A DNA stretch of 53,792 bases. Origin: a bacterium (GTDB taxonomy: Bacteria; Patescibacteriota; Microgenomatia; Daviesbacterales; UBA10151). The notes under the pieces are model-generated. The model saw only the letters and a program-made list of their open reading frames with translations. It ran no database searches and was not told where the DNA came from. Both the position numbers and the translations under genes were made by a program. The stretch spans positions 1 to 53,792 of the forward strand of contig JAUSJM010000013.1 in the NCBI GenBank assembly GCA_030647265.1, read 5' to 3'. Of this stretch, positions 7,435 through 16,221 are shown piece by piece. Each line of letters starts with the position of its first letter. Within the stretch, counting starts at the first letter, position 1.

Positions 7435-8490
7435 CTACACAGGTAGGGGAGAAGAATTTTCAGGTAACCGGAGAGAGAATAAACGCAAGGCTCTCTGGCA
7501 CCCCAAGACCATCTTCTCCTTAAATCGAGCTAAAAATCCACCTTGAGGAACTTTCTGAGCATCTTGAGCTTCCCATTTTTTTCTCATATCTTGAACCTCC
7601 CTGAGTACACCTATACCTTGTGCCTTCCTCCACTCTAGAACAGCCTCAGACTGATGAGCTTTAGCAGTAGAAATAAGATTCAGCATAAACCGGTCATGTC
7701 CCCTGTAGCTTCCCAACTGCTCTGGCCTCCTTGCTAATGCTGTTTCATATAATTTAGAAAGGCTAACTCTTTCCCTCTCACTCCTCTCTCCGACTTGAGT
7801 CAAAACCATGGTATCTTGTTCCGCATCTAGCCCTGTCTTTCTATCATCCAAAATTACGCGGGAAATGGTATCATGGTAAGTTTTATCCCTGCGGTCTAAT
7901 CTTCGCAGTGCTATCTCTAAACATTGGATATTATCTTCAACCTTTCCTTGATTACTGAGGTAAGATAACCAGGGGTCAAAACGTTCCTTCCCTCTTTGAT
8001 CACCCCTCTTCTCATCTCTTAAACTTCGCCTGGCCGCCCTTAATTGATCACTCTTGTCCACAGTATCACGAGCCAGAGAAACTATATTTTGGTCCATTGA
8101 GTCTTCACCAGCAATTAATCCTTTTCTATAAGCCCGGATCAGACAACGCCCTCTTGACTTCGCCATCCTTAAAGGGTCCTCTGTATATCTCCTACTGGCC
8201 CTAAAGAGATCTCTTCCTCCAACAAAAAACCTTTCTCTGCCCATACATTGCTCCCCTAAAGAAGTTTCCAACTCCGCTTTCTTCTCCCCTAGGAAAGAAA
8301 TTTGGGATTGCCAATCCTCCACACCCTGTTTCTTTCGAGCTAATCGTCCTAAAATTATTTCTTTAGCTTGTTCCACACCTAAATAAACTTTCCCTGGCTC
8401 CATTCTACCCCCTACTGGAAAAGGGATAACCTTGGCTAAAGCCCCGGGCTCTCTAGAACTCTCGGATGGCACCATTTCTGTTAATCTCAT
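7435..8490 (-). CDS. Basic, helical hypothetical protein
   Basis: 351 residues, very rich in Arg, Lys and Glu, and mostly predicted helical (for example DQLRAARRSLRDEKRGDQRG). No signal peptide, membrane span or motif that I recognise. The N-terminal 30 residues are Pro/Gly-rich, and the C-terminus is basic and ends LRLPENSSPLPV. A near-consensus promoter (TTGACA, 17 bases, TATTAT) lies just upstream, so it is an expressed single gene. It converges with the 35-residue peptide gene. Coiled-coil or nucleic-acid-binding roles are possible from composition only. Confidence 0.65.
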   Translation of the reverse strand: MRLTEMVPSESSREPGALAKVIPFPVGGRMEPGKVYLGVEQAKEIILGRLARKKQGVEDWQSQISFLGEKKAELETSLGEQCMGRERFFVGGRDLFRASRRYTEDPLRMAKSRGRCLIRAYRKGLIAGEDSMDQNIVSLARDTVDKSDQLRAARRSLRDEKRGDQRGKERFDPWLSYLSNQGKVEDNIQCLEIALRRLDRRDKTYHDTISRVILDDRKTGLDAEQDTMVLTQVGERSERERVSLSKLYETALARRPEQLGSYRGHDRFMLNLISTAKAHQSEAVLEWRKAQGIGVLREVQDMRKKWEAQDAQKVPQGGFLARFKEKMVLGCQRALRLFSLRLPENSSPLPV

Positions 8491-8515
8491 AAATAAAAAC
8501 TACAACAATGTTGAC

Positions 8516-8544
8516 ATAATATCCCTATAGGCCTCAAGTGTCAA
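8516..8544 (-). promoter_or_regulatory. Promoter of the basic hypothetical gene
   Basis: Minus strand TTGACA (8544-8539), a 17-base spacer and TATTAT (8521-8516), about 25 bases before the ATG at 8490. The flanks GTTGACA (8510-8516) and TGTCAAC (8539-8545) also form inverted repeats around the -10 region, a possible operator. Confidence 0.7.
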
Positions 8545-8591
8545 CTGGACAAAATGGTATCATACAAGAAGTCAGCTTGCTGTGATTTACT

Positions 8592-9284
8592 TCACCTTTT
8601 TAAGACCTTAGAAAAAACCAATAGGCTTAAATTTAAACCTATAGGAACCAGTAATAATTTATCAACAGTTATCAAAAATGAGGTCAGTCCAGAAAAGTTT
8701 AGGAATCTCAAACTTTCTAACCAGGAAAGGTTCTTGGTAAGATATAAACCTGCCAGGCTTAATATCGCCACAGAGAGAAAAGCTCCTAAAAAAGCCAAGG
8801 CTCCCTCCAAGTCTTTTTTACTGGAGAACATGGTATTAGAGATCTCAAATACAGTATAAAAGGTTAGAAGTACCTGCCAGAGGGGAAGTTTGCCACTTAA
8901 GCTATCTTGTCCCCAGATGAGAATGAGAAGTATTATCCCTAGTCCTACCAAGATGGGAGCCATACCAATAATGAGTCTTCTTAACATATCTGTTTGCCCA
9001 ATTTCCGCACTTCCCAGCCTAATATTATCTCCTTCCATTACCGGGAATATCTCAATCTCTCCTACAGGTACAAACATCAAAGCTGCCACCAGCATATGTG
9101 CCAGTTCATGAATGATGGTTCCAGGAAGATAAAGAAGGGCTAAAAAGGAGACTGTGAAACTTCGGCTTCGGGTCAATCTATAAAACGCTCGAGCAAAATA
9201 AGAGGTGAGTAAATGAGAAAGCCAAAATAAGAGGAATAATTCCCCCACAAAAACTACAAAAAAAACCCACCAGGAGATTACCAT
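8592..9284 (-). CDS. Membrane zinc-metalloprotease-like protein (HExxH)
   Basis: 230 residues with about five hydrophobic segments. A HELAH motif sits in the second (LPGTIIHELAHMLVAALMF, about residues 53-71), the arrangement of intramembrane or membrane-embedded metalloproteases of the M50 kind. A second block, GMAPILVGLGIILLI (about 107-121), resembles the region before the third ligand, but no clear NPxxD/DG motif is present, so catalytic competence is uncertain. The ATG at 9284 follows TATACT by 7 bases (leaderless). The gene is divergent from the giant-protein operon, with only 88 bases between starts. Confidence 0.6.
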   Translation of the reverse strand: MVISWWVFFVVFVGELFLLFWLSHLLTSYFARAFYRLTRSRSFTVSFLALLYLPGTIIHELAHMLVAALMFVPVGEIEIFPVMEGDNIRLGSAEIGQTDMLRRLIIGMAPILVGLGIILLILIWGQDSLSGKLPLWQVLLTFYTVFEISNTMFSSKKDLEGALAFLGAFLSVAILSLAGLYLTKNLSWLESLRFLNFSGLTSFLITVDKLLLVPIGLNLSLLVFSKVLKR

Positions 9285-9291
9285 TTATTTG

Positions 9292-9297
9292 AGTATA
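9292..9297 (-). promoter_or_regulatory. -10 element of the HExxH gene (leaderless)
   Basis: TATACT on the minus strand, 7 bases before the ATG at 9284. Confidence 0.6.
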
Positions 9298-9313
9298 GAG
9301 GCAGGGGAACTCC

Positions 9314-9343
9314 TTGACAACCTTTTCTTATTAATGAAATACT
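9314..9343 (+). promoter_or_regulatory. Promoter of the giant-protein operon
   Basis: Consensus TTGACA (9314-9319) with AATACT (9338-9343) after 18 bases. The leader then carries the Shine-Dalgarno site GGAAGGTGAG (9360-9369) in front of the ATG at 9373, so this transcript has a real 5' leader. Confidence 0.55.
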
Positions 9344-9372
9344 GGATATATTCAAGAAAGGAAGGTGAGTTA

Positions 9373-9789
9373 ATGGACGATAATCAAACAGCAACTCAAG
9401 ATGCTGTTCCAACTAGTAGAGCACTTAGTATTCCATCTGAAGTCAGAAGTTTTCTAGAAGGTCTCCTGCAAGATGCAGGGATGAATGCACTAGACGCGGA
9501 AATGAAAGAGGAGATGATGAAAGAGCTTTGTGCCCGTTTAGATAATTTTCTCACCTCTACCATAATAGATAATTTACCAGCAGAAAATCTGGACACTTTC
9601 ATTCAAATGAACGAGGAGAAGAAGCCAAAGTCAGAAATTGAGCAATTTCTAAAGGAGCATATGCCAAATACAGAGGATGTATTTGCAAAAGCTTTTATGG
9701 AATTTCGCGATCTTTATTTAGGAAATGTTTCTGTGGCCAGAAATGCCCCAAAAGCAAGTGACCAAGCTGTAAAACCGGCTGAGGCGTAA
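9373..9789 (+). CDS. Small acidic helical protein (DUF5663-like)
   Basis: 138 residues, acidic, entirely helical in appearance, with a disordered N-terminus (MDDNQTATQDAVPTSRAL) and an Ala/Pro/Lys-rich tail. The core EVRSFLEGLLQDAGMNALDA and the ENLDTFIQMNEEKKPKSEIE region resemble the DUF5663 small proteins I associate with candidate-phylum genomes; that name is from memory and should be checked. The start at 9373 is chosen for its Shine-Dalgarno site. It is followed after 4 bases by the 1869-residue gene, so the two are surely co-translated and perhaps partners. Confidence 0.7.
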   Translation: MDDNQTATQDAVPTSRALSIPSEVRSFLEGLLQDAGMNALDAEMKEEMMKELCARLDNFLTSTIIDNLPAENLDTFIQMNEEKKPKSEIEQFLKEHMPNTEDVFAKAFMEFRDLYLGNVSVARNAPKASDQAVKPAEA

Positions 9790-9793
9790 AGCT

Positions 9794-12700
9794 ATGGATA
9801 ACACAGTAGAGATTGGAACTGGAATACCTACTACCGAGGCAAGTAGGACTGCAGAGAAGCGTGAAACTCGGGAACAAGTTGTGGAGGCGTTAAATGCCTC
9901 CTATGCTGTTTTGGAAAAAGTTCCTGAAGATAAATTAACCCCAAAAGAACAAGCAGCCCGAGAATTGATCCGTGGAGCCAAGGCTAAAACAATCGACCAA
10001 GACAGATTTTATTATCTTAATCATTTTAAGGACGAGCAGGGCCACGAGTATCGTCAACGGGAATACATGCCGGTTGACGAACTGATTGATTTTTTAACCG
10101 AACAGATTAAAAGCGATAAGCTTTCCGAGGATGAGGTGAACCAGTACCAAGATTACCGTGGCATCCTTATTAGAAACAGTAAGTCTTATTACCGAATTCC
10201 CAACCGAACCCAACGAGCACGTCTAAATGCCAGGGTAAAACAAGAATACGACAGGATACAAGTTGATCCGAGGCTCACAACAGGCAATCCTCAAGAGGAC
10301 TATTTCCAAGCCTCCCAAACTATTACTAAACGCCGGGAACTTGTACCTCCACCTAAACAAAAAGAGAAACAGCAAGAGGATCAGCATCATCAAGATAACC
10401 AGCATGATGACGGAAGTACTGTTCAGGAAATTCGCCGGGATTTTGTGATTGCCAGACGGGACGTCGATATTCGAAAGCGCGCAGCTGAGCTTGCCGAAGA
10501 GCAACTTAGAGGTGAGATGCGTCGAGGGAGTGCCTTTAATCCATTAAATTGGCCAAGAAAGATCCGCTTAAGAATCCTCGAAGAATATTACCGCCAACAA
10601 TATATAGGTAGAGCTGAAAGCGCGATGATTGCCAATAACAACTCTTACCTAGATATGGACGTTGTGCATAACGCCATGAAGAATGCCAATGAAAATATTG
10701 ATAGGGAGAGAGTAGCCGGACGATCCAAGGTAGAGCAAATTAAAACCCAGGCTCAAGAGGGAATTAACCTTGAAGGGACCACTCTTCGTGAAGCAACCGG
10801 AGCCCTCAAGGAATCCATCATGAGTGACATTATCAGGCCGATTGTAAACGGCGCCGACAGCCCTCTTCTTGGTGCACAAATTCAAAATGCGGCTGATGTA
10901 CAAAGAGTTCTAAGAGCCTTTGTCGAGCAACACCAAAATAATCCTGATGTCCAAGCTATTTTTGGTAGAGATGCCACACAATTTGGGAGACTGGCAAATT
11001 ATTTTGCTTCTGATATCTTAGAAACAGCTGAGGCAGTTCGAGCAGACTTAGCTGCTCACAAATATGCCATAGAACAACTAAACGAGGTTGTTAGAATCCA
11101 ACTGGCCAACACCAGTTGGGCAGCCGAGACTCAAGCCAACTTTAATCAGGTAGACCGGGCTGTAGCTTGGGCAGAAAGACACAGGCTAACAGGAATTTTA
11201 ATTAACCCCGCCACTATCGGAATTGCCTTTTCTTTGGGTACCTATGGATTAATGCGTGCAGCAAACATGGGTGCCAAAGCTATGGTCTGGGTTCCCGGAG
11301 CAGGGATGCTTGCAGGAGGACTTTTTGCTGCTTTCCGCCGAAATTATGATCTCAAAGTCGACAGAGCTTCTTATCAGGTAGAAAATGTTGCCTATAATGC
11401 TCAATTTGATTCCAACACCGCCCACCGACGAGAAGCGCTGCAAAGATATGATTACAATGTCGCCTCAGTAAATGAACTCTTAAATGGCGGCGGGCAGGAA
11501 ATGCTTACCACCACAGACCGTAGGTCAATGCAGGAATTACTGGCGGCTGATTTGACTGTCGCAGCGAACCAAGAAGCGCTGACCCGCCGAATGACTGAGA
11601 TTAGGACACGTCTTGATTTTTCTGCCCGTGAGAAAGTTGATTTAATTAAGTTTACAGGAGGACGTCCAGATGTTTATGGCCGAACCTTGGTAGAACAAGG
11701 CCGGCTAGAGTTAGTCAAAGCCATAGTTCAAAGTACCAAAGCTTTAAGAGATGCTGGTCTTTCGGAAGTTGATATTACGGCACTGTCTAATCGCTTTTCC
11801 GGAGAGTGGAGCAATCGTTTTACTAAAAACCGTGAGCAACAGGACCGGGCATTTGCTCACTACAGATTAAGAAATGCTATCGGAGCGGGAGTTTTCGCAG
11901 GTGTTGCAGGATTTGCCGGGGGACTAATTACTCAAGAAGCTTGGGCCCAAATAGGCAGACACGTCTTTAATCAGCAAATCGGGGATACGGTACTGGAGAA
12001 ACTGACCAAGGGAGATCTTTCCTGGAATCCCTTGGACTGGATGAACCCAACCAGAGCCCAAGGATTTGCTTCGGATACCGCTAAAGAGCTTTATAACCAC
12101 CCTGGAAATACTCCAATTAGCCACGATCTAACCATGCGCACCTTCTTTGATCAAAGCACAGGAGAACACAAAGTAGACTTCCTTGATACCAACCAGCACC
12201 AAATAACTGGGCCACCCATGCATCTTACCCCAGATGGTCATATTATTACCTCCGGAGATGTTAGTAACCTTCCTTCTAATGTTAGACAATTTGTGGAAGG
12301 ATCAGGATGGCAAAATCATGCTTATACCAATCCAGATTTGAATATTCATGAAAAAATTCAGGATTATATAAGTGGGAACCAACATGAAATCTTTACCCAT
12401 GGCAATACAATCATTAATTTAGACGCACCAAATCACACCATTGCCATTGAGGACTGGCCAACCAAAACCATCGCTCATGGAATAATTAATCCTGACGGCA
12501 GCTTTACTTTTGATAAAGCCAACCCTGAAAATGCCAACATTGACTGGACTGTATTCACCGACCGTCTTCATAATGAAGCTTGGGGAATTCATACTGAAAT
12601 CATTAACTCTCAAGCTTCGGGAGGAACAGTTTTGGACCAGCTCCTTAGCCAAAACCCAGATGCCCTAAAAACCCGAGGCATTATTGAAACTGATCAGTTT

Positions 12701-15403
12701 AAAAAGACCTGGAACTTTCATGTCCTGCGACCAGATATTGTTTCAGCAACAGGAAATCACACCCATAATGAATTAACTTTGCACCTGGGAGGAGAATACC
12801 AAGTCGGTGTTATGAAAGACGGTCAGGTAATTCCCGGTGACTTACGACACGGTATGGGTAACCCAGGTGAACTAAATTTTGGCGGGGAAATCCACGGAGG
12901 GTTAATCCAATCGCACTTAACAGGAGTTGCGCCAGCTGATGACCCACAACTCGACAGGTTAATCCAGAATAATCATGGACTAAGACTTTCCGATATGGTT
13001 TTTGTGGTCGATCTGACAAATGGTAAGCAAATCATGGTCCCCTCTGATGCTCTTGGTAATGCTAAACTGCCTACAGAGTTGTTTGATCCCTCAAACGGTC
13101 ACCTGCGAGGTGTCGAGTCTATTGCCTCAGCCTTCCTGGAAAAACAGGATGGTACATTGCTTAAAGCAGGTGACTTAGTAAATTCCGGACAAGTCCCCGG
13201 AGGCACCATACTTCATTCACTAACCTCTGAGCGCTTTTTACCAGGTGAGGTACCACCTCTTCCTCCGGTAACTCATGAAATTATCAATATAGACCCACCA
13301 AATGCCACAGAGTTTACTCCGCCGCCGCCAACTGAACTTGCACCTCCACCGATTATTCCCATACCCTTTGCCCCCAGACATCCCTTGGAACCTATAGACA
13401 GGAGAATTATTATTTATTACCCAGGAGGTGAACCTACCGCAGAAGAAAGGTCGTTTTACGAACAAAGAAGATCTCCAAGATTAAATTCTAACCCTCAGGG
13501 AACACTAAATGCCAATGAGGAGATTGATTGGTATTTATCACAACAATCACCGGAATATAAACAAGAGTTGGAAAGAATGAATAGTACTATCGGTGAACCA
13601 ATGACCAGTGAATGTAGGGTAGCTGTTTGTATTGCAGCAGCATCACACCAAGAAGGAAAGAATATCTATAAAACACTGCTTCAATATACTGATCAACGAG
13701 ATTCTAAGGGTAACTTAATCGATCCAGGTAAATACGAAATCATTCTTTTTTTGAATAGACCAGACGGTACCACTCCAGATAATACCGCTTCAGAAGTTAA
13801 GAAGTTTCAAAGAGAGCATCCGGAGATTAAGGCTCGGATAATTGAAAAAGTCTTTCCTGCTCGTCAGCCAATGGGAATAATCTCTAAGTATGTTGCCGAC
13901 ATGGCACTACTCCGATCAAGGAAAAGAACCAACCCAATTCATGCGGATCTAATTATGGCCACCAATGATGCTGATGCTGAGCTTGTCTCTAAGGGTTATA
14001 TCAATGCCATCATCCGCGATTACGAGAATCCCCAAAAAAAGCATATCGACGCCGCCTTGGGCAAAATTGATTGGGATCCTGAATCGTTTATTCAATACCC
14101 AGGATTCCATGTCGCTAATCGCTTCATTCAGTATATTGATGCCACCATACGACATTCACCAAGTAAAAGGGCTATCGGTTCATCTGGAGCTAACTTCACC
14201 ATGAAATCTTCTATCTATGCGGCTATTGGCGGATACATTGAAGATCACGGCGCCGGTCAAGATGTCGATCTTTCCAAAATGATTAAGGATGGAAGACGTC
14301 CTAGAAATGGAGGCTTAACAAAAGATAATTTTCCCATTGATTACATTAATCCTGCATGGATTGTGACAAATCCAAGGAGGGGCGTAAGTTATTACCGTCA
14401 AGGTAGGCCTATTGTTCGTCAATGGAGTGACTTTGATTCCCGTCAGGGAATCCGAGAAAATGATTGGCGTTCAAAAACTGTAGCTGCAGAATCTATAGAT
14501 ACTATGGATATTGAGCATCTGCAAAACGATATCAACGCTACAATTGAAGACTACGGAGTAGGAGTAAACTCTGACAATGTAAAGAGGGCTCTCGGTTTCC
14601 TCAACATCAAATATAAAGTAGAAAGCGGTAAAGTTATCCTGATTGATATTTCTAAATTGAAAGAAGACTTAAGAGAGTACGCTAGAGAGAGTAGGAACCG
14701 AATTAATGAACTTAAAAATCAAAAGCTAACAGGAGGGACCATTCCAACTCCAGCTGTAAGCTCTGGACGTGCTGGCAGGAGATCAACAAGTACAGCCAGA
14801 ACCCCAACACCTTCTCCCATAGTTATACCTTCTGCATCACCAACTCCAGTAGCTACAGTTATAACCCCAACCATAGCTCCAGCTGTTCAGCCAACAACTA
14901 CCATACAACCAATAACGGTAGAAGCAACTCGCCCCCAACCCGAAGCCTTACCTGCCCGGATAGATAGAGAACTTGCCGAAAGTCCCAACCCTACTGCCAG
15001 TCCCAAGGCTACTCCTCAAGAGGTAGTTAATTATTTAAAAACTATTCCGTTGGGTTCAGGCGCGCATATTGAAGAACTGATTCCACGTATGGATAACGGT
15101 CAACTTTTTCTAAGCGGAAAAATACCAGTTAAAAAATTTGGTGCTCCCGTGGGCAGTGCAAAATTTAATATTAGGATCGATAACAATCCCACTGGAGGAG
15201 TTTCAGTTATCCCACTGCAAATGGAGCTAACAGGCGCTGTAGTGTTAAAAAGAGCGGAGATTGATAATGCTATCTCCAATATCAACACGTTAATCACAGC
15301 TCAGCTTAATAAGCAAATTAGCGACAAATCCTGGGAAGCAACTGGCTTTCATATAGCCGGAGATGAATTGGCTTTTGACTTCAGAAAGAAACCTACTCCA
15401 TAA
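9794..15403 (+). CDS. Giant membrane-associated protein with embedded GT2 glycosyltransferase domain
   Basis: 1869 residues. Visible layout: a charged helical region (1-460); hydrophobic pair (about 465-515, TIGIAFSLGTYGLM and MLAGGLFAAF); more helices; a third hydrophobic stretch (about 695-716, GAGVFAGVAGFAGGLI); a beta-rich, Asn/His-rich region (720-1150); a Pro-rich linker (1153-1199); a GT-A glycosyltransferase domain (about 1272-1547); a helical stretch; a Ser/Thr/Pro linker (1650-1740); and an alpha/beta C-terminal domain. The GT marks are VAVCIAAASHQEG, a DxD (NDADAE, D1392 and D1394) and GSSGANFTMKSSIYAAIGGY. No signal peptide is visible. I know no described family with this order. 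Probably an envelope-linked sugar transferase; substrate unknown. Confidence 0.8.
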   Translation: MDNTVEIGTGIPTTEASRTAEKRETREQVVEALNASYAVLEKVPEDKLTPKEQAARELIRGAKAKTIDQDRFYYLNHFKDEQGHEYRQREYMPVDELIDFLTEQIKSDKLSEDEVNQYQDYRGILIRNSKSYYRIPNRTQRARLNARVKQEYDRIQVDPRLTTGNPQEDYFQASQTITKRRELVPPPKQKEKQQEDQHHQDNQHDDGSTVQEIRRDFVIARRDVDIRKRAAELAEEQLRGEMRRGSAFNPLNWPRKIRLRILEEYYRQQYIGRAESAMIANNNSYLDMDVVHNAMKNANENIDRERVAGRSKVEQIKTQAQEGINLEGTTLREATGALKESIMSDIIRPIVNGADSPLLGAQIQNAADVQRVLRAFVEQHQNNPDVQAIFGRDATQFGRLANYFASDILETAEAVRADLAAHKYAIEQLNEVVRIQLANTSWAAETQANFNQVDRAVAWAERHRLTGILINPATIGIAFSLGTYGLMRAANMGAKAMVWVPGAGMLAGGLFAAFRRNYDLKVDRASYQVENVAYNAQFDSNTAHRREALQRYDYNVASVNELLNGGGQEMLTTTDRRSMQELLAADLTVAANQEALTRRMTEIRTRLDFSAREKVDLIKFTGGRPDVYGRTLVEQGRLELVKAIVQSTKALRDAGLSEVDITALSNRFSGEWSNRFTKNREQQDRAFAHYRLRNAIGAGVFAGVAGFAGGLITQEAWAQIGRHVFNQQIGDTVLEKLTKGDLSWNPLDWMNPTRAQGFASDTAKELYNHPGNTPISHDLTMRTFFDQSTGEHKVDFLDTNQHQITGPPMHLTPDGHIITSGDVSNLPSNVRQFVEGSGWQNHAYTNPDLNIHEKIQDYISGNQHEIFTHGNTIINLDAPNHTIAIEDWPTKTIAHGIINPDGSFTFDKANPENANIDWTVFTDRLHNEAWGIHTEIINSQASGGTVLDQLLSQNPDALKTRGIIETDQFKKTWNFHVLRPDIVSATGNHTHNELTLHLGGEYQVGVMKDGQVIPGDLRHGMGNPGELNFGGEIHGGLIQSHLTGVAPADDPQLDRLIQNNHGLRLSDMVFVVDLTNGKQIMVPSDALGNAKLPTELFDPSNGHLRGVESIASAFLEKQDGTLLKAGDLVNSGQVPGGTILHSLTSERFLPGEVPPLPPVTHEIINIDPPNATEFTPPPPTELAPPPIIPIPFAPRHPLEPIDRRIIIYYPGGEPTAEERSFYEQRRSPRLNSNPQGTLNANEEIDWYLSQQSPEYKQELERMNSTIGEPMTSECRVAVCIAAASHQEGKNIYKTLLQYTDQRDSKGNLIDPGKYEIILFLNRPDGTTPDNTASEVKKFQREHPEIKARIIEKVFPARQPMGIISKYVADMALLRSRKRTNPIHADLIMATNDADAELVSKGYINAIIRDYENPQKKHIDAALGKIDWDPESFIQYPGFHVANRFIQYIDATIRHSPSKRAIGSSGANFTMKSSIYAAIGGYIEDHGAGQDVDLSKMIKDGRRPRNGGLTKDNFPIDYINPAWIVTNPRRGVSYYRQGRPIVRQWSDFDSRQGIRENDWRSKTVAAESIDTMDIEHLQNDINATIEDYGVGVNSDNVKRALGFLNIKYKVESGKVILIDISKLKEDLREYARESRNRINELKNQKLTGGTIPTPAVSSGRAGRRSTSTARTPTPSPIVIPSASPTPVATVITPTIAPAVQPTTTIQPITVEATRPQPEALPARIDRELAESPNPTASPKATPQEVVNYLKTIPLGSGAHIEELIPRMDNGQLFLSGKIPVKKFGAPVGSAKFNIRIDNNPTGGVSVIPLQMELTGAVVLKRAEIDNAISNINTLITAQLNKQISDKSWEATGFHIAGDELAFDFRKKPTP

Positions 15404-15434
15404 CTTGATATAAGCAAAGCTTGAAAACTTCGTT

Positions 15435-15440
15435 TATAAT
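15435..15440 (+). promoter_or_regulatory. -10 element of recG (leaderless)
   Basis: Perfect TATAAT, 7 bases before the ATG at 15448. It decides that ATG over the in-frame TTG at 15421. Confidence 0.6.
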
Positions 15441-15447
15441 TCCTTCT

Positions 15448-16098
15448 ATGGAGTTAACCACATCCTTGAAATATCTTTCTGGAGTAGGGCCTGCTATAGC
15501 TAAGAGATTAGAAAGGCTAGAACTTTTTACTGTAGAAGATTTAATTAATCATTACCCCTTCAGGTATGATGATTTTTCTAAGATCTCTAAAATCTCTGAA
15601 GCTAAATTTGGTGACACTGTAACTTTTAAAGGTGATGTCTGGGCCATCAAAAATACTTATACCAGATTCAGAAGAGTTCTTACCAAAGCCACCTTAAATG
15701 ATGGAAGTGGCTCTATCGAGCTGGTGTGGTTTAACCAACCCTGGCTTATAAAGAATTTAAAAGTTGGTGATAAGATCCAAGTTTCAGCCAAAGTAGACCG
15801 TTCTGGTTCAAAACTTACCCTCGTTTCTCCAGAATGGGAGAAAGTAACACCAACTCCCGAGGTTGAGGATTTTAAACCTCGGGAGTTAGGTCTCCATACC
15901 GGAAGATTGGTTCCCATCTATCCGGAAACTTATGGCATCAACTCCAAGTGGCTTCGCATAAAGATCGCCGCAGTTTTACCCCACGCCTTACCTCAAATTG
16001 AAGATCCTATACCGGACTTTATTCAGCAGAACCTACTACCACTTTCCAAGGCCATAGAACAAATTCATTTTCCCCAAAAATTTGATCAATCTAAATAA
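15448..16098 (+). CDS. recG: RecG helicase, N-terminal part (ends at an in-frame TAA)
   Basis: RecG is a branch-migration helicase for stalled forks. These 216 residues are the wedge domain: YLSGVGPAIAKRLERLELFT, NHYPFRYDDF, and an OB fold with TFKGDVWAIKN and ATLNDGSGSIELVWFNQPW. The frame stops at TAA (16096-16098), but reading on in the same frame gives AKKRLSCDELFYIQLATQ, the conserved RecG A-[RK]-x-RL-x-x-[DE]EL block, and runs without a break into the helicase part. So this is one gene with a single nonsense codon. A perfect 13-base inverted repeat (15852-15887) is inserted in the OB-fold region. Confidence 0.85.
   Translation: MELTTSLKYLSGVGPAIAKRLERLELFTVEDLINHYPFRYDDFSKISKISEAKFGDTVTFKGDVWAIKNTYTRFRRVLTKATLNDGSGSIELVWFNQPWLIKNLKVGDKIQVSAKVDRSGSKLTLVSPEWEKVTPTPEVEDFKPRELGLHTGRLVPIYPETYGINSKWLRIKIAAVLPHALPQIEDPIPDFIQQNLLPLSKAIEQIHFPQKFDQSK
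15852..15887. repeat. Palindromic element inside recG
   Basis: Arms AACTCCCGAGGTT (15852-15864) and AACCTCGGGAGTT (15875-15887) are perfectly complementary, with a 10-base loop. It is translated as TPEVEDFKPREL. The CCCGAGGTT core also occurs in the palindromes at 24268 and 53231 beside RAYT 2 and RAYT 3. Confidence 0.85.
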
Positions 16099-16221
16099 GC
16101 TAAAAAACGACTATCTTGTGATGAACTATTCTATATCCAGCTAGCTACTCAAAAGACAAAATTACAGTGGAGAGAAAAGAAACTTACCCATTCTTTTGAA
16201 GTAGAGAAGGATTCTCTTGAC

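Noticed and set aside
16096-16098. Genetic-code reassignment as the reason for the recG stop
   Set aside because: TAA is used as the ordinary terminal stop of many genes here (for example nusB, gyrB, gyrA), and the recoding known in some candidate phyla concerns TGA, which also ends many genes in this window.
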